From Pyropia yezoensis (lineage: Eukaryota; Rhodophyta; Bangiophyceae; Bangiales; Bangiaceae): DNA of 64,000 bases. This document shows, piece after piece, positions 1 to 11,853 of the stretch. Numbering within the stretch: position 1 is the stretch's first letter; each line of letters starts with the position of its first letter. Under the pieces are notes generated by a model that did not search any database, had not been told where the DNA came from, and saw only the letters and a program-made list of their open reading frames with translations. The position numbers were made by a program, and so were the translations under genes. The stretch is taken from contig CM020619.1 in assembly GCA_009829735.1 (NCBI GenBank), forward strand, positions 23,771,554 to 23,835,553, given 5' to 3'.

Positions 1-2
1 GG

Positions 3-1888
3 CGTTACTCCACGGTGGTCGGCAACGCCGGCGCGGCCCAGTGCCAGCAGGATTGCTTGGACCTCTGGCGCAAGGAACTCCAGCGCGGGGTCTTGACAGA
101 GATGGATAAGGCTCGTCTTCACACGGCGGACCAGATGCGATTGGCACAAGACCGCTCCCAGAGCTTCTCGGGTTCCTCTTGGGTTGCTCGTCTGGAGGAT
201 CTCCCCTTCGCGCTGGTGCAGGATCTACCCTTGACCGAGCGTCGCGTGTCCGCGTCCGTTCTCCGGTGGCCGGAGGAGGAAGGGTACGTCCACCGGGCGC
301 TCAAGGTCTGGGACGAGGCGCTCAAGGGGTCGGGGAGCCTGAACTGCGACCCCGTCCGAGCATGGTCGCTCTGGAGCCGCCTTTCCTGACCCGGAATTAC
401 TCCAAGTTGTCACCGGCACGGGAGCAGGGTGAGCGACGCGGGCGTCAGCGTGACTTCCTCGTGAGCTGCAACCATCAGGAGTTCTGGAAGCTGGATAAGG
501 CTAACCGGGCGGCGTACTACCCCACGGTCATCCCGCAGCAGCAGGAAGTCGAGATCCCGGTCGGGTTTGCTCCTTCCAGCATCTCTTTCACCTGGTACTT
601 CTTGGACGCCTTGACTCAGGCGTCGATCAAGGGCTTCTTCCACTCGATCCCGTACATGATGTACACGTCCGAGATGACAGTCTTGGCGGCCAACCACTGG
701 CTTCACGAGGTCTTGGTGTCCAACCGGCTTTGGTTTCTCCCTGAACTCCTGATGGTCTGGATTGTCGACAAGTTGACCGTCGACTTCCTGTGCAGCCAGG
801 ACGAAGAGTACAAGGGGCTCTTCCGGGCGATGATTGACTTCCGGCGTCTGGTGCCGGTGCATGACCGGAACTTCTTGAACGCGATTGCCGACCAGAGCCG
901 CCCGCGTCGGGATGGCTTCAGTTGGGCGAAGGTGGTCTACCAGTCTTCTCCGGCCAAGGTGCAGCTGGCGACGCCGCTTCCGGCGTGGCCGCAGCTAGGT
1001 TGCTTTCCTGCCCCGGCCGCCCTTGATCTTCTGCCAGTTGGGCCGCCGGTGCAAGAGTCGGGATGGGCCGCGGCGGTCGGTCGGGCGTCTGCGGCGGCTC
1101 CGCTTCCTCCTGTTGCACCTGTCGCCCCGGTGGCCTCGCCTGAACCGTCGCCGGCGCGTTCACGCCCTGTTTCGGCTGTGCCGGCACTTCAAGCTCCTCC
1201 GGCACCGCGCCTGTCTGCGGCGAGTCTGGGGGTGACCGTGCGGTCGCCTACCACTCCGGCCGCTCCGCCTCGGACGCCTTCTTCCAACGCCGGCGGCGCT
1301 GTGCCTCCGCTGGAGTTGGGTACTCCGGCTTCGGGGGCCGTTGTGGACCGTCCGGTGGTGTCATCCTCGGGGCGGTTCGAGATTCCGGCGCCGACTCTGC
1401 GCCTTACCCGCTTCCGGGTGCCTGACTGGTACCTGATCCAAGGTGGTCCGACATGCGACCAGTACGACGTCTGTATGATTGAAGACCAGCTGGGTCGTCT
1501 TCCGGTGCAGGTTGAAGGCGTTGGGTCCTCCCTGGTGCTGGGTACTTACGCCAGCGTCTTGAACAACGTGGTCGACCGGGTGTTTGCTTGCGCGGACAGC
1601 GGCCAGATGTCGAACAGCCCGGTGGATGGCGAACTTCTGGCGACCTTGACGCGGCATGGCTTGGCCCAGCAGTGGTCAGAAACCTTCACTGGCTTCCAGG
1701 GGCGCCGACGGGCATATCTGGATGAGCGGGAGCCCCCGGCAACTACCGGTACTACTCCGATGGCGTCATACCGGGATGCACCGCGTCCACCGCACTACGT
1801 CATCCCGTCTTCCTCCGGTTCCCGTCGTGCCGCGGAGGCAGCCCTGGAGGACACTCCCGCGGCTCAGCGTCCGCGCCGGGAGCAGTAG
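3..1888 (+). pseudogene. Element A antisense ORF (convergent with pol), frameshifted, 5' end off-window
   Basis: The reading frame starting at base 3 runs to a stop at 387-389, and the homologous product continues in another frame from about 370 to the TAG at 1886-1888, so one frameshift lies near 355-390. By eye the product aligns with the antisense protein of element B. Shared features include a YYP segment followed by VE(I/V)PxGF, an L(A)xxxWLxEV segment, LW(F/H)LPxxL, and an RPxR block. After about base 930 the protein becomes Ala/Pro/Ser-rich, then has a more ordered stretch (about 1370-1720) and a basic C-terminus. It converges on pol (extended pol stop at 2031), about 140 bp apart. Function unknown. 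No known catalytic motif is visible. Confidence 0.72.
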
Positions 1889-2030
1889 TTGGAGGCAAGG
1901 AGGGTGAAGGTCTTGGGAGAAGCGAGGAGGGAAGAGGCGGCGAGAAGGGTTGCCCGAGCGGGTGCTTGTTTTCCTTGATTGTTCCATGCTTGTATTGCGT
2001 GTTCTCCTTGATATACCCGTTCCCTTCTTC

Positions 2031-5000
2031 TCAATCCTCTTGTTCCGCATCCGTTGCGGATGAACTCGGCTCGTCCCGAGGGTCTTGGTTGGCCCCATCC
2101 TCTTGGTCCTCCTCCGAGTCCGACTCCAGAGTCTTGCCGGCTCTGGCCACTGGAGTGCCCTCTATCCCGTTCCGTCGCGTGTAGGCACAGACATCCGCGA
2201 TGGGTAGCCGGTTTGAGGGTTCCCAGGTATCATCTGCCGGGTTAAAACCGAACCAGCGTACTCACAGGTACAGGCGTCCGTCTCTCCAGGCATGGTCCAC
2301 AAACTTGACGTAGACATATTCCCGACCTTCTTCGTGGGATAGCCAGGGTACTGCGGCCCGCTTGCGCCGCGTCAAGTCCCGTTGGCTTGGCGGGGGAGCC
2401 CGGGTGACATGGTCGCTGCTCACGCGGTACGGGGAGCCATCCACGTCTAGAAGAAAGGTCCAACCGTCCGTATTCAGGATCTCATAAGGTCCATCCGTCT
2501 TCGAGTCCAGCTTCCCCCGGGTCTTGCTATGGTTGTCCACAAAAACCCAGTCACCACCACCCAGTTCCTTGTTCTTTTCCCGAACGCCCTTGTCATAGCC
2601 CCGCTTGTATCGCTCCTGGGTCTTCGAGATTGACTCCTTGACTCTTGGGAGCAGGAGCTTCAGTTGTTCCAGGAACTCATCCTTTGCCTTGGGACCTGAC
2701 TTCAGTGCAGGCTGGAGACCGTCTGGTATTCTTTCCAGGGAGAAGTTGGTCAGCCGCCTTGGGGTGACAAAGTCGAGTGGAGCGACCCCCGTTGTCCGGT
2801 GAACTCGGGAGTTGTAGGCTAGAGTGAGGACAGCCAGGAGCTCGTCCCAGTCTTCTTGGTGCTCCTCCACGTAGTGCCGTAGCATGTCTACTAGGGTCCG
2901 GTTGAATCGTTCCACCTGGCCGTTCGTTTGAAGATGGTACGTCGTAGTGTACATGTTCTTGATGCTCAGCAGGTCACAGACTCCTTGGAAGAACAGGGAT
3001 GCAAACTGGGGACCGTTGTCGGTTAAGACGGAGTCTGGAGGGCCGTAGGCAGCTATCCAGTACTCGCAGAAGGCTGACGTGACATCCAGAGCCGTGATGG
3101 TCCTCAGCGGGATTGCTCGAGTGAACTTGGAGAACCGGTCACAAATGATGAGCAGGTATATGTTGCCACTGGATGTTTCAGCTAGGGGCCCCAGGATGTC
3201 CATGCTTAAGCTTGCAAAGGGCTCCGCCGCAGGGAATAGGCGTAGCTTAGAAGTCTTCTTCCTCTGGGACAACCGGTTCCTTGCACAAGAAACACAAGCC
3301 TCCAGGTACTTATGGACGTCACTGGCCATGGTTTCCCAGTAATAGCGTCGTCTCATGGAAGCGTACATCCGATTGATACCAGGATGTCCGGCCTGGGGAG
3401 ACGAGTGCTCCAGGCGTAGGATGTCAGCTCGTAGGCCCCGGGGTACGTAGACTTGAGTGGCCCCATCGAAGGGTGACACCCGTACTAGGAGTCCATCTGT
3501 AGACTCGGAGAAACGACTGTTCCGGTTCAGGTCCATTTGGTGGCGAAGCTCCAAGCATTGAGGGTCCGTCAGTTGTGCCTCCAGCATCCGGTGAATGGTC
3601 ACCGGTTGATGAGCTTCAGGTGTCTCATACAGGGGAGCGTGCCAGCCACGTCCGACATTCGGGAGGATGAAGCAAGGTATTTCCTCCGGGATAGGACCGG
3701 TATCGGCTGCAGGAGTCTCCAGCCGGGACATGGTGTCGGCGCAGTGGTGCTCCCTCCCTGCTCTGGTGCACACCTTGTACTTGAGCTCCGAAAGGCGTAG
3801 GCGCCACCGGGCGACCCTTCCTTGACTGCTGTCCATACATAGCAGCCACCTTAGGCTGGCGTGGTCCGTCCGGATGAGGAACTCTTGTCCTTCAAGATAT
3901 GGCCGTAACAGGAAGCAAGCCCAGACGACTGCCAAGCACTCGCGCTCGGTCGTGGAATAGTTCTTCTCAGCTGGAGTCAAGACGCGACTGTAGTAGCCTA
4001 TCGGGAGAAAGTGCCCATCAGGTTGCTGCTGGAGTAGTGAGCACCCCACCTGGACGCCACAGGCATCAGTCTCCAGAACAAACTGGCCCTCCCGCTTTGG
4101 TAACGCCAGTACTGGAGTGGTGGTCAGGCGCTTCTTGAGCTCTTTGAAGGCCGCGGTCTGCTTCTCGTCGAACACCGGGAGTTGTGCGGGAAGCTTCTTG
4201 CTGGTCAGCCTCGTCAGTGGCCGGGCAATCAGAGCATAGTCCCGTACGAACCGGCGATAGACGTTGCACATACCCAGGAAGCTCTTGAGTTCCGTCTGGG
4301 TTTTGGGTTGCCGTGCATGCCGGAGGGCCTTCATGTTCTTCTCATTGACTCGGAGCTCCCCCGGACTCAGCACATGCCCCAGATACTCCACCTCAGTCTC
4401 AAACAGGTGGCACTTCTCGGCCTTGAGGGTAACTCCAGCCTTGGACAGGAGGGCCAGGACCTCCCGAAGGTGCTCCAGGTGTTCCGCTGGGGTCTTGGAG
4501 AAAACGATAATATCGTCCAGGTAGACCAAACATGTTCTCCACCTTAGCCCGGACAGGATGATGTCGATGGCTCTTTGGAAGGTGGCCGGAGCATTGGTGA
4601 GACCAAAAGGAAGACGCTTGCACCGGAATAGTCCCAGGTGGCACGTGAAGGTGGTCTTGTCCTTGTCCTCGTCAGCCAGAGGGATCTGCCAGTAACCGGC
4701 ATTACAATCCAGCGTCGAGAAGAGGGTGGCATCACCAAGAAAGTCGAGGCAATCATCCATCCGGGGTATCGGGTATACGTCCTTGACTGTCATCTCGTTC
4801 AGGCGCCGGTAGTCAACGCAGAAACGGAAGTGACCGCCGGTTTTCGGGACGACTACCACCGGGAAAGCCCACTCGCCATCAGACGGCTCGATAACATCCA
4901 TCTTGAGCATCTTGTTAACCGGCTTCTCAATCTCATCCCGGCGATGAGGTCCGGCCCGATATGGTTGCATGTGCACTGGCTTAGCTTCCGGCTTGAGTTG

Positions 5001-6122
5001 AATCCGGTGTAGAGTGGCGTCCATCTTGCCCAGCTCTCCCGACCACAGGTGCCGATATTCCTGGAGAAGCTTCTCCAGTGCCTCCTTCAAGTCGGGAGGG
5101 ACATTTTCTTGCTGGACCTTCGGCATCCCGGGTGGTGCTTGTTCGGGTTTCGGAGTAGCGCTGCCAGCCTGCTCTTGTTTCGGAGGTACGTCTAAGGCCG
5201 TCAAGTTGGATGCCAGTTCTTGTTGCAGGTTCAGGAGGTCTTCCTTGCTCATAGCACGGGCGGATCCCCGGTAAGGCTCTGCTGTACCAACTCGGGTGCC
5301 CTTGGCGAGGGTTATTGGATTCCGGCTCACGTTGACGATTAGCACCGAGAACGGGGTGTGCCTTTCTACCTTCTTGTGATGTCCGTGGGCCAAGTATAAC
5401 CGGTGTTTCGCCATAAACTCCTCACGTCCGTAGATCAGGCATTGACCTGCAATCCGGGTCGTTACTTGAACCTCGGTCTCCGAGCGAGGAGGTAGGAGCA
5501 CCGGTTTGAAGAGAGTCAAGGTAGAGGGTGGGATGCGTTCCCTCTTGCTCTTGGCTACACGAACCTTGGCGTCCAGATGCTCCAATACCGGTGACACAAA
5601 CCCATGGTTGAACTGCACCTTCCCTTCTCCGGGTAGGATGCTCTTGACATGCTGCTTCTGGAAGTCCCAGCCTAGGATGAGGGGGACTGATAGGGTCTTG
5701 ACTACTAGAAAGGGAAAAAGCATTGGTTCATTGTTGACATAGATGGCGACAGGAAGACGGCCAAGCGGTCGTAGGGTTTGACCCGAAGCGTCGACGATAT
5801 GGGTCCGGGTAGGCGCTCTCCAGGCATGTCGACGCCAGCCCGGAGGTAACAGGTTCTCAGTGATGACGCTTGGTCCGGCTCCCGTGTCAACCACCGGCGT
5901 AACAGCTTGGGGGAGGCTATCCCCCACACGCATACGAGCATTAATCTTAAGGTATTCTTTACGCAGGACGAGCAATGTCCCCTTGAACAAACAGGGTGTC
6001 CAGGCGGCTACCGGTTGAGCGGGTAGCTGCCGTCCTTTCTCCCGGTACGCGAGGGGAGAACGGGTAGAAGTACCCTGCCGTTGGAGATTCGGGAAGACGC
6101 TTGGGGAGAGCGCCTGCCCTAC
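2031..6122 (-). CDS. pol: Element A Pol (protease-RT-RNase H-integrase-chromodomain), TGA inside chromodomain
   Basis: The open frame runs from the gag stop (about 6122) to a TGA at 2262-2264. The clearest block is 5990-2262, but its first codon is TTG, not ATG, so expression as a Gag-Pol fusion is likely. In order: aspartic protease DTGAG (5888-5874), RT with YLDD, RNase H, integrase with an H-H-C-C finger and D, D(NGPQF), 35 residues, E(RFN), then the start of a chromodomain. Past the TGA the same frame continues as VRWFGF..ADDTWEP, typical of a chromodomain, plus an acidic tail to a TGA at 2031-2033. The in-frame TGA aligns with an Arg codon in element B, which fits CGA to TGA. Catalytic residues appear present, but the chromodomain is truncated. 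Confidence 0.9.
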
Positions 6123-7806
6123 TCGTTTCCCGGGTCCGAGGAGTCCTTAGAGGTTTCGGTCTCCAGGTCGAAGTCCGTAGGAGCTTCCCTTGCCAGAGCC
6201 TCCGTGATGCTCTGTAAGGTTGCCACTCGGATTGCATGTACCTGTGCCTTGTCCATCTTGGAGGGTGCCCGCCGGTCAGCCCAGTTGACCGCCTTTGCAA
6301 ACACCAGTCCTTGACGCTTGAGTTTCTCCTGGAGGTCCTTGGGAATGGTCGGGCACTGGTAGGACATGTGATCCTCCTTCTGGCACAGCCAACAAGACCG
6401 GAACCGCTGGTTCTTGACTTGCTTGGGGGCGACCAGGGATGGTTGCTCCTTAGAAACGAAGCCGCCCCACTTGTCCCCTGACCCCATGGGTGAGGCCTCG
6501 CCAACTGCGAGTATCGGTACAGGGCTATCACCTCCCTTATACTTGTCGGGTCCGGGTCGAACTCGCGACAACGGCTTGGGAAGGTATGTTCTTGATGTTC
6601 CTGGTTGTAGTTCTCCGCATCCACTTGAAGATATTCAGGAAGCCCTTCCGAGAAGATCATCTTGAGCCTGTCCTCAGGGTAAACGTTGCCACAAGCATCG
6701 CTCATCTCCCGGACACGACGGGCGAACGCCTCTGGAGTCTCTTGTCTTTCCATGGTTGCCCGGTTCAGCCTGCCGACTGCTTTACGCAGAGAGTCCGCGT
6801 CAGCGTAGTTGGACAGGAGCCAGTTGACCGCCTCCGGATAACTCGCGACGGTACGTCCGACAATGTGTCCGGCAGAGTCTGGTAGAACCTGTGCAAACCG
6901 CTGTTCCGCTTCTCCGGTCATGAAGTTAACCAGGAGGTAGAGAGCCTTGCCCTCGGACACATCGTTGTCATTGCATGCCTTGACAAACCGGCGCAGGAAG
7001 GCAAAGATAAGCGCCGGTCTCTTCCCGGAAAACTTAGGATGTCCCCCGAAGCTCGGCTGCATTCGCCGGTTCAGGGACGCCATCTTCTTGGCCATCTTCC
7101 GGGTGTAACCTTGGTCTTGGTTCTCCAGCCGGTAGTTACCTCAATATGTGACCTTGTTCAGGGTGGCATCTCCCACTTGGTGGGCAGGGAAGTCAAACTC
7201 GACTAGCCTGCGCCGGGTGGGACCGGGAGACGCATCCCAATCATATCCCTCCTCAAAGCTGGAGGAACTGGTCTCGCTGGTGCTAGAGCGACGGCGACGA
7301 CGCCGACGCCTACGGCTGCTCCGGTTACCGGTCTTGGGGCTCCCGGCCCCATAGGATGCAAGGGGAGGAAAAGCTTGGCCGGTCCCAGGAGTCGAGGTCT
7401 CAGGGAGAGCCGTAGAACCAGTCACAACAGTGCCTCTGGCATCGCTAGTGCCCACAGGAAGAGGTGTATACACCCAGCTGCCATGTGTGGGTCCAGGAGT
7501 AAACACACCAGGGGCTATCCCTGGAGGTTGAGGAGTAGAACCGACAGGAGGGAGACGTCTGCTGCGAGCGGACTCAAACGCCGTTGACCCCGGGGTGGCT
7601 CCCACAGGAGGAACAGCCGGAGGAACGGGAGCAGGTGGTCCTTGGCCGCCTGTGGACTCCAGTCCGCTACCGGATGTCACGCCCAGGTCTGCTTCACCCG
7701 TAGGGAGAACGCCGGGTTGGGCACCGTCCCCCGCGGTGACCAGGGATGCGTCAAGGGACGCGGGGTCTACCCCTTCGGGCACCGTCGTGCCAGGGAGGGT
7801 AGCCAT
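6119..7806 (-). pseudogene. gag: Element A Gag, broken by TGA and frameshift
   Basis: The first ATG is at 7806. An upstream open stretch to 7929 starts with GTG and is probably leader. The N-terminal part is Pro/Gly/Thr-rich with a run of Arg followed by Ser. An in-frame TGA lies at 7143-7141. The same frame then gives a Gag core with FxxFLRRFxKACxDNxxSEG, matching element B Gag. A frameshift at about 6530-6580 moves to the frame holding a CCHC knuckle (CWLC..DH..QC, 6394-6353) and the C-terminus ending at TAG 6121-6119. The matrix/capsid-like role is known from the family. This copy cannot make full-length Gag. Confidence 0.82.
6125..6131 (-). promoter_or_regulatory. Element A -1 frameshift heptamer GGGAAAC
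   Basis: Read on the minus strand, G GGA AAC lies in register with the gag codons, followed by GAG and the TAG stop. Slipping back one base enters the pol frame. The same heptamer in the same register occurs in elements B and F, although the next codon and stop differ (GAA TGA, GAG TAA). A weaker stem (GGCGCT with AGCGTC) lies about 10 nt downstream here. Confidence 0.65.
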
Positions 7807-7996
7807 GTTGGTCTCTTGACAGCCACAGTCCAGTTGCCTGCGTGTCCAAAGATCGCCAGACCACAAGAGAGGGGTTGGAGAGCCAGGAATGGGATTCCCG
7901 TGAACGGGTGCAAATAATTCCCAAACCACAGAAAAAGACAGAACAGGAACAACCCAACCGCTGCTCCCAAATGTCTCTTCTCAAACACTCCAATCA

Positions 7997-8014
7997 TCCC
8001 CTGCTGCTCCACCA
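7997..8014 (-). promoter_or_regulatory. Element A primer-binding site
   Basis: Minus-strand TGGTGGAGCAGCAGGGGA lies 4 nt inside the 5' LTR end. TGG is the expected complement of a tRNA CCA end. Exactly the same 18 nt follow the 5' LTRs of B, D and E. The priming tRNA would end in CTGCTCCACCA. I could not assign its amino acid. Confidence 0.82.
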
Positions 8015-8018
8015 AATA

Positions 8019-8610
8019 TGTGGTATAAAACTCGATCCTCTCAGACACATGTCAATACCCCTCGGGGGAAAGGGACAGGTAACATAGAAAGGGGAACTAC
8101 GAGAATGGTATGCCTGTTGCCTCACGTGCCTGCTCGCAGAGCAAACAGATACGCACGGTAGTGCACACGGGGAAGAGGAAAGCAAACGCGCAGTTGTCTT
8201 TTTCCTGAGGGCGCGGGCCAAGGGCGCCTCGCTGTCCCTCTCAACGTGCATCTGGGGGAGCCTCGGCACGTTGGCCAGGTAGCCCCCCCCATAACCCCGA
8301 GTGGCCCCGACCCGAGTCTAACCTCGTCAGGTCGGGGGCCACTATCACTACTAATTCTATTCCCACCCACTAATCTCACACTCAAATTCTCTCAAATCAA
8401 GTCCCTCACAAGTATGCAATAACCCATCAGAAATCCCTCTCTCACGTGTGGATAGCGTAGTCCACCGCATCCCAGTGCCGGGCACGGGCCACGGCCGCCA
8501 ACCATCACCACACGGCGGGCGTGTTCTGGCACCTGGTGCCCTCTGGTTGTAGTCCGGGTCGGCGCCAAGTCGGGGCCAGGGATGCTACAGGTGTCGGTTG
8601 GGTTGTTACA
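8019..8610 (-). repeat. Element A 5' LTR
   Basis: On the minus strand it begins TGTAAC at 8610 and ends TACCACA at 8019, just before the primer site. The outer boundary is supported because element C coding sequence (start of a chromodomain) runs up to 8611 and stops there. The 3' LTR is off-window, so identity and the target duplication (candidate GTAGG, 8611-8615) cannot be checked. A nearby ACCACA at 8512 is a less likely end. Confidence 0.68.
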
Positions 8611-11266
8611 GTAGGCGGCCTCGCCTCATGTAACTTTGACGTACCAGGGTCCTGGTAGGTCCGGGTCGGTGTGTCCGACAATGCTCTCTACCTGGTATGG
8701 AGTCCCATCCGGCCCCACCGGGTCATCTGACCGGTGGGTAGTCAGAGCTTCATGTAGCAACCCAGCCAGTACCGGCTGAGGCTGTTCTGGCTTCGGAGCA
8801 GGTGGCACATCATTGAGATTGATGCGTTGTATCTCCGTATCGGAGTGGAGGATGACAGAGTGATCATCTCTGTGTAGTATCTGGTACGGACCCTTGACCG
8901 GTTGCATAAGCTTGTTCCCTTGGAACTTCTGGTGTCTGATATAGACCCAGTCACCTGTCACCAGGGTCGCGTTGCGCGCCCGTAGTCGGGCGTCGAAGAT
9001 CTTTTTGTATCGAAGTTGTGTTCCGTCAAGGGCACCCTTGAGCTTAGGTATCATCCACGATAGCTTGGCCAACCAAGCTCAGTGGATCCGTTCGGCCGGC
9101 TGGCCCTTCGGTATGTCATACCGAGTGCATCTGTTCGGTGGCAGCGTCAGGTTACCGACGCCCATTGGCATGATCCATTCCAGTGGTGCAATGTTGGTGC
9201 TCCGGTGGGGCCTGGCATTGTATGCCAGGGTCAATACGGACAGGAGCCTGTTTCACGTGTTCGTGTGTTCCGCCACTTAGCATTGGAGCATGTTGACGAT
9301 GGTGCGGTTGAACCGCTCCACTTGCCCGTTGGTTTGCGGGTGGTAGTCGGATGCCCGACGTGGTTCGATACCTAACATGCCCATGACCTTAGTGCAGAAT
9401 GCTGAGGTCAGGCTTGCTCCGTTGTCGGAGAGGAGTTGCTTCATCACTCCGTAAGCACTGATCCAGTGGTCAACCACTGCGTTCATGATCGTGTATGCTG
9501 TATCATTCGGAATAGCGGCCGCTCGTGAGAGCTTGGAGAAGCGGTCCGACATGAACAGGATGTACCTGTTCCCTTCTTCCGTTACCGGAAGTGGCCCAAG
9601 TATGTCGATAGCGACTTGCTCGTTGGGCCCATCGGGAGGGAATAGTTTTGTAGCAGATGCCCGCTTATGAAGACTCATACGATTCCGTGAACACGGGTGG
9701 CATCCCCGCACATGGTCGACTACGTCGACGACCATTGCTGGCCAGTAGAAGAACCTTCGAATTGCTGAGAACATTCGCGAACCCCCCGGGTGTCCGGCTG
9801 TGGGGTTCTCGTATTCTCGTTCCATGACGGCTTGTCGTAAGGAACCGGGACAACGACTTGATGTCGTCCATCCGCGGGTGCCCGCCGGTATATGAGTCCG
9901 TCTTCATTCTCGGAGAAGATACCGGCCGTGCCGGCCATGATGTTAGCGCGATGGCCTTTACAGTCATCGTCATTGGCTTGTGCCTCGCGGAAGTCCGCGA
10001 GAGTTAGTGGGCACGCGCGGTGTGCCATGGTATGGTCAACCACACCTTGGGTGGCGTTACCCACCATGCAAACCGGTACCACCGGGATGTCCTCGTCCAC
10101 CTGTCGGGTATCCCGGCTCGTTGTATCCAGTCGAGACAGCGCGTCTCCCAGATGGTGGGTAGCGCCGGCCTTGTGTATGGTCCGGTAGTCGTGCTCGGCC
10201 ATCTTTCGCCTCCATCGGGCTAGCCGTCCATGGCTGTCGGAATCCTTGTCACCAAGGTTGAGGAGCTATCCTAACGGTTCGTGGTCTGACCTCACGATGA
10301 ATCTGGAGACTTCCAGGTATGGCCGGAGCAGTTGTACTGCCCATATGACTCCGAGGCACTCGCGCTCGGTGGCACTATAGTAACGCTCCGCCGAGTTGAG
10401 TGTCCGGCTGAAGTACCCCACCGGGTGTAGGTCCGGGATAGCATTATCGGTACCGATGATTGTCTCTCCCTGTAACAGGGTGCATCCCACTTGGGTATCG
10501 CAGGCATCGACATCGATGACGAAGGTCCCGCGTCTATGCGGCAGCGAAAGCACAGGTGGGGCTAGCAGGGCTTCCTTGAGCAGCTCGAATGCCTCTCCCT
10601 CGCTCGGCGGGGGAGGTCGGAGTACGTTCGGCAAGGCCCTGCTCGTCAGAACCGTTAACGGTTTGGCTATACAAGCCAAGTCCTTGACAAACCGTCGGTA
10701 TACGTTACACATCCCTAGAAAGCTCTTCAGCTGTGTCTAGGTGGTCGGGTATCGCGCATCCCGGAGTGTCCGGGTATTAGCATCGAGTACTCCCAGCTTA
10801 CCTGGTGTGATCTGGTGACCCAGGTCCTCGACGGTCTCTTGAAAGAAGGCGCACTTCTTGAGACGCAGGGTTACCCCGGCGATCCGCAAGAGGGTTAGTA
10901 CCTCGTCGACATGCTGCACAAGGTCATCCATGGTACGCTAGAAGACGATGACATCGTCCAGGTACACCAAGCATCTACGCCTCTTGACTCCCGACAGTAT
11001 AATGTCGATGGCCCGTTGGATTGTGGCGGAGGCGTTGGACAATCCGAAGGGCATCCTTAGGAACTCTTACACTCCACTGTGACAGACGAACGCTGTCTTG
11101 GGGATAACCTCCTCTGCCACTGGGATCTGGCAGTACCCGGCATTGCAGTCGATAGTGGTGGACACTGTGGCTTTTCCTAGGGAGTCGATACACTCATCCA
11201 TCCTTGGTAAAGGGCATGAGTCTTTCTTGGTGACCAAGTTAAGGCGTCGATAATCGATGCAGAACC
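8611..11266 (-). pseudogene. pol: Element C decayed pol: RT (C part), RNase H, integrase, chromodomain start
   Basis: Minus-strand pieces in several frames give a Ty3/gypsy Pol in order: FC(I)DYRRLN and LPRMDE at about 11265-11190, a YLDD motif near 10960, RNase H around 10500-10270, an integrase zinc finger near 9780-9670, D(ILGPLP), DNGAS, 35 residues, E(RFN) at 9600-9280, and a C-terminal YQVESIVGH..PGPWYVKV segment at about 8690-8630 that looks like the start of a chromodomain. The next codon is TGA where chromodomains usually have Trp. Multiple stops and frameshifts make it non-coding. It is distinct in sequence from A and B. Its N-terminal half lies beyond element B at 20646-21320. Confidence 0.85.
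11262..11266. repeat. Element B target-site duplication, left (GAACC)
   Basis: GAACC immediately precedes the TGTGGCA start of the left LTR and is repeated directly after the right LTR at 20646-20650. Removing B plus one copy rejoins the RT frame of element C. Confidence 0.92.
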
Positions 11267-11734
11267 TGTGGCAGTATTGACCCCCAGGTAGGGGGCAACA
11301 CGTGCCATGCAAGGGGCGGCAGGCCACTAGCCTGGTCCGTTCCTCCCCCTGCATTTGGGTCCATATTCCCTAAGTTCGGGATAGTTAGCTTAGTAGTAAA
11401 TCCAACTTGGATTTGAGGGTTTTCTGCATTTATCGTCTTGAATTTTCGTGTGGCCCGGTGGGCAGGTGCTGGGGTGGGAGATTCTGAGTGGCGAGATTCT
11501 GAGTGGACCCTGGGGGGATAAGGGGAGGGACAGCGGGGCTTGGCCCTGCGTCCCCGTCCCGACCAAGAAACTGTTGGACCACACACCATCTTCTTGTTTG
11601 TCCGTGGGGGGATTGCCCCACAACAGGGATAGAGTGTGTGCGACTTGCACTTCTTCCGGTTCCCCCGACACGGGAGGCAGCCCTCGCACACCGCCCCAAC
11701 TTGGGTACTGTGTGTGCGAGTGGTTTTTGCCACA
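11267..11734 (+). repeat. Element B 5' LTR
   Basis: It starts TGTGGCA and ends TGCCACA, a perfect 7-bp terminal inverted repeat. It contains a perfect 17-bp odd palindrome at 11398-11414 (arms AAATCCAA/TTGGATTT). I see no strong TATA box. A related LTR type flanks element D. Confidence 0.95.
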
Positions 11735-11736
11735 TT

Positions 11737-11754
11737 TGGTGGAGCAGCAGGGGA
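11737..11754 (+). promoter_or_regulatory. Element B primer-binding site
   Basis: TGGTGGAGCAGCAGGGGA begins 2 nt after the LTR and is identical to the primer sites of A, D and E. Confidence 0.85.
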
Positions 11755-11853
11755 CAGAGGTAAACTTTACCTCCGGGTGCACCCGGGTGTAGGGGGCCCT
11801 CTGTCTCAGAGGAACGGTGGACTTGGACCGTGTCATACGGATCGTTAGCCAAC

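Larger units (their letters stand above)
1..8610 (-). mobile_element. Element A: Ty3/gypsy chromovirus, 3' end cut by window edge
   Basis: On the minus strand the order is 5' LTR (8610-8019), primer site, gag, pol, then an ORF on the opposite strand (3-1888) that runs off the left edge. The 3' LTR is outside the window. The element interrupts the chromodomain of decayed element C at 8610/8611. It is defective: gag has an in-frame TGA and a frameshift, pol has a TGA inside the chromodomain, and the antisense ORF is frameshifted near 370-390. Pol is otherwise open for more than 1200 codons, so decay looks recent. The insertion into C makes A younger than C. Confidence 0.88.

Noticed and set aside
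3079-5742. Plus-strand ORFs facing element A pol, and similar minus ORFs facing B and D pol
   Set aside because: They overlap conserved catalytic domains on the other strand and show no independent conservation. They are shadow frames, unlike the antisense ORF after pol.
8019-8512. A shorter element A LTR ending at ACCACA (8512)
   Set aside because: It would leave 8513-8610 as element C sequence, but that stretch does not read as the rest of a chromodomain, whereas C reading stops cleanly at 8611.
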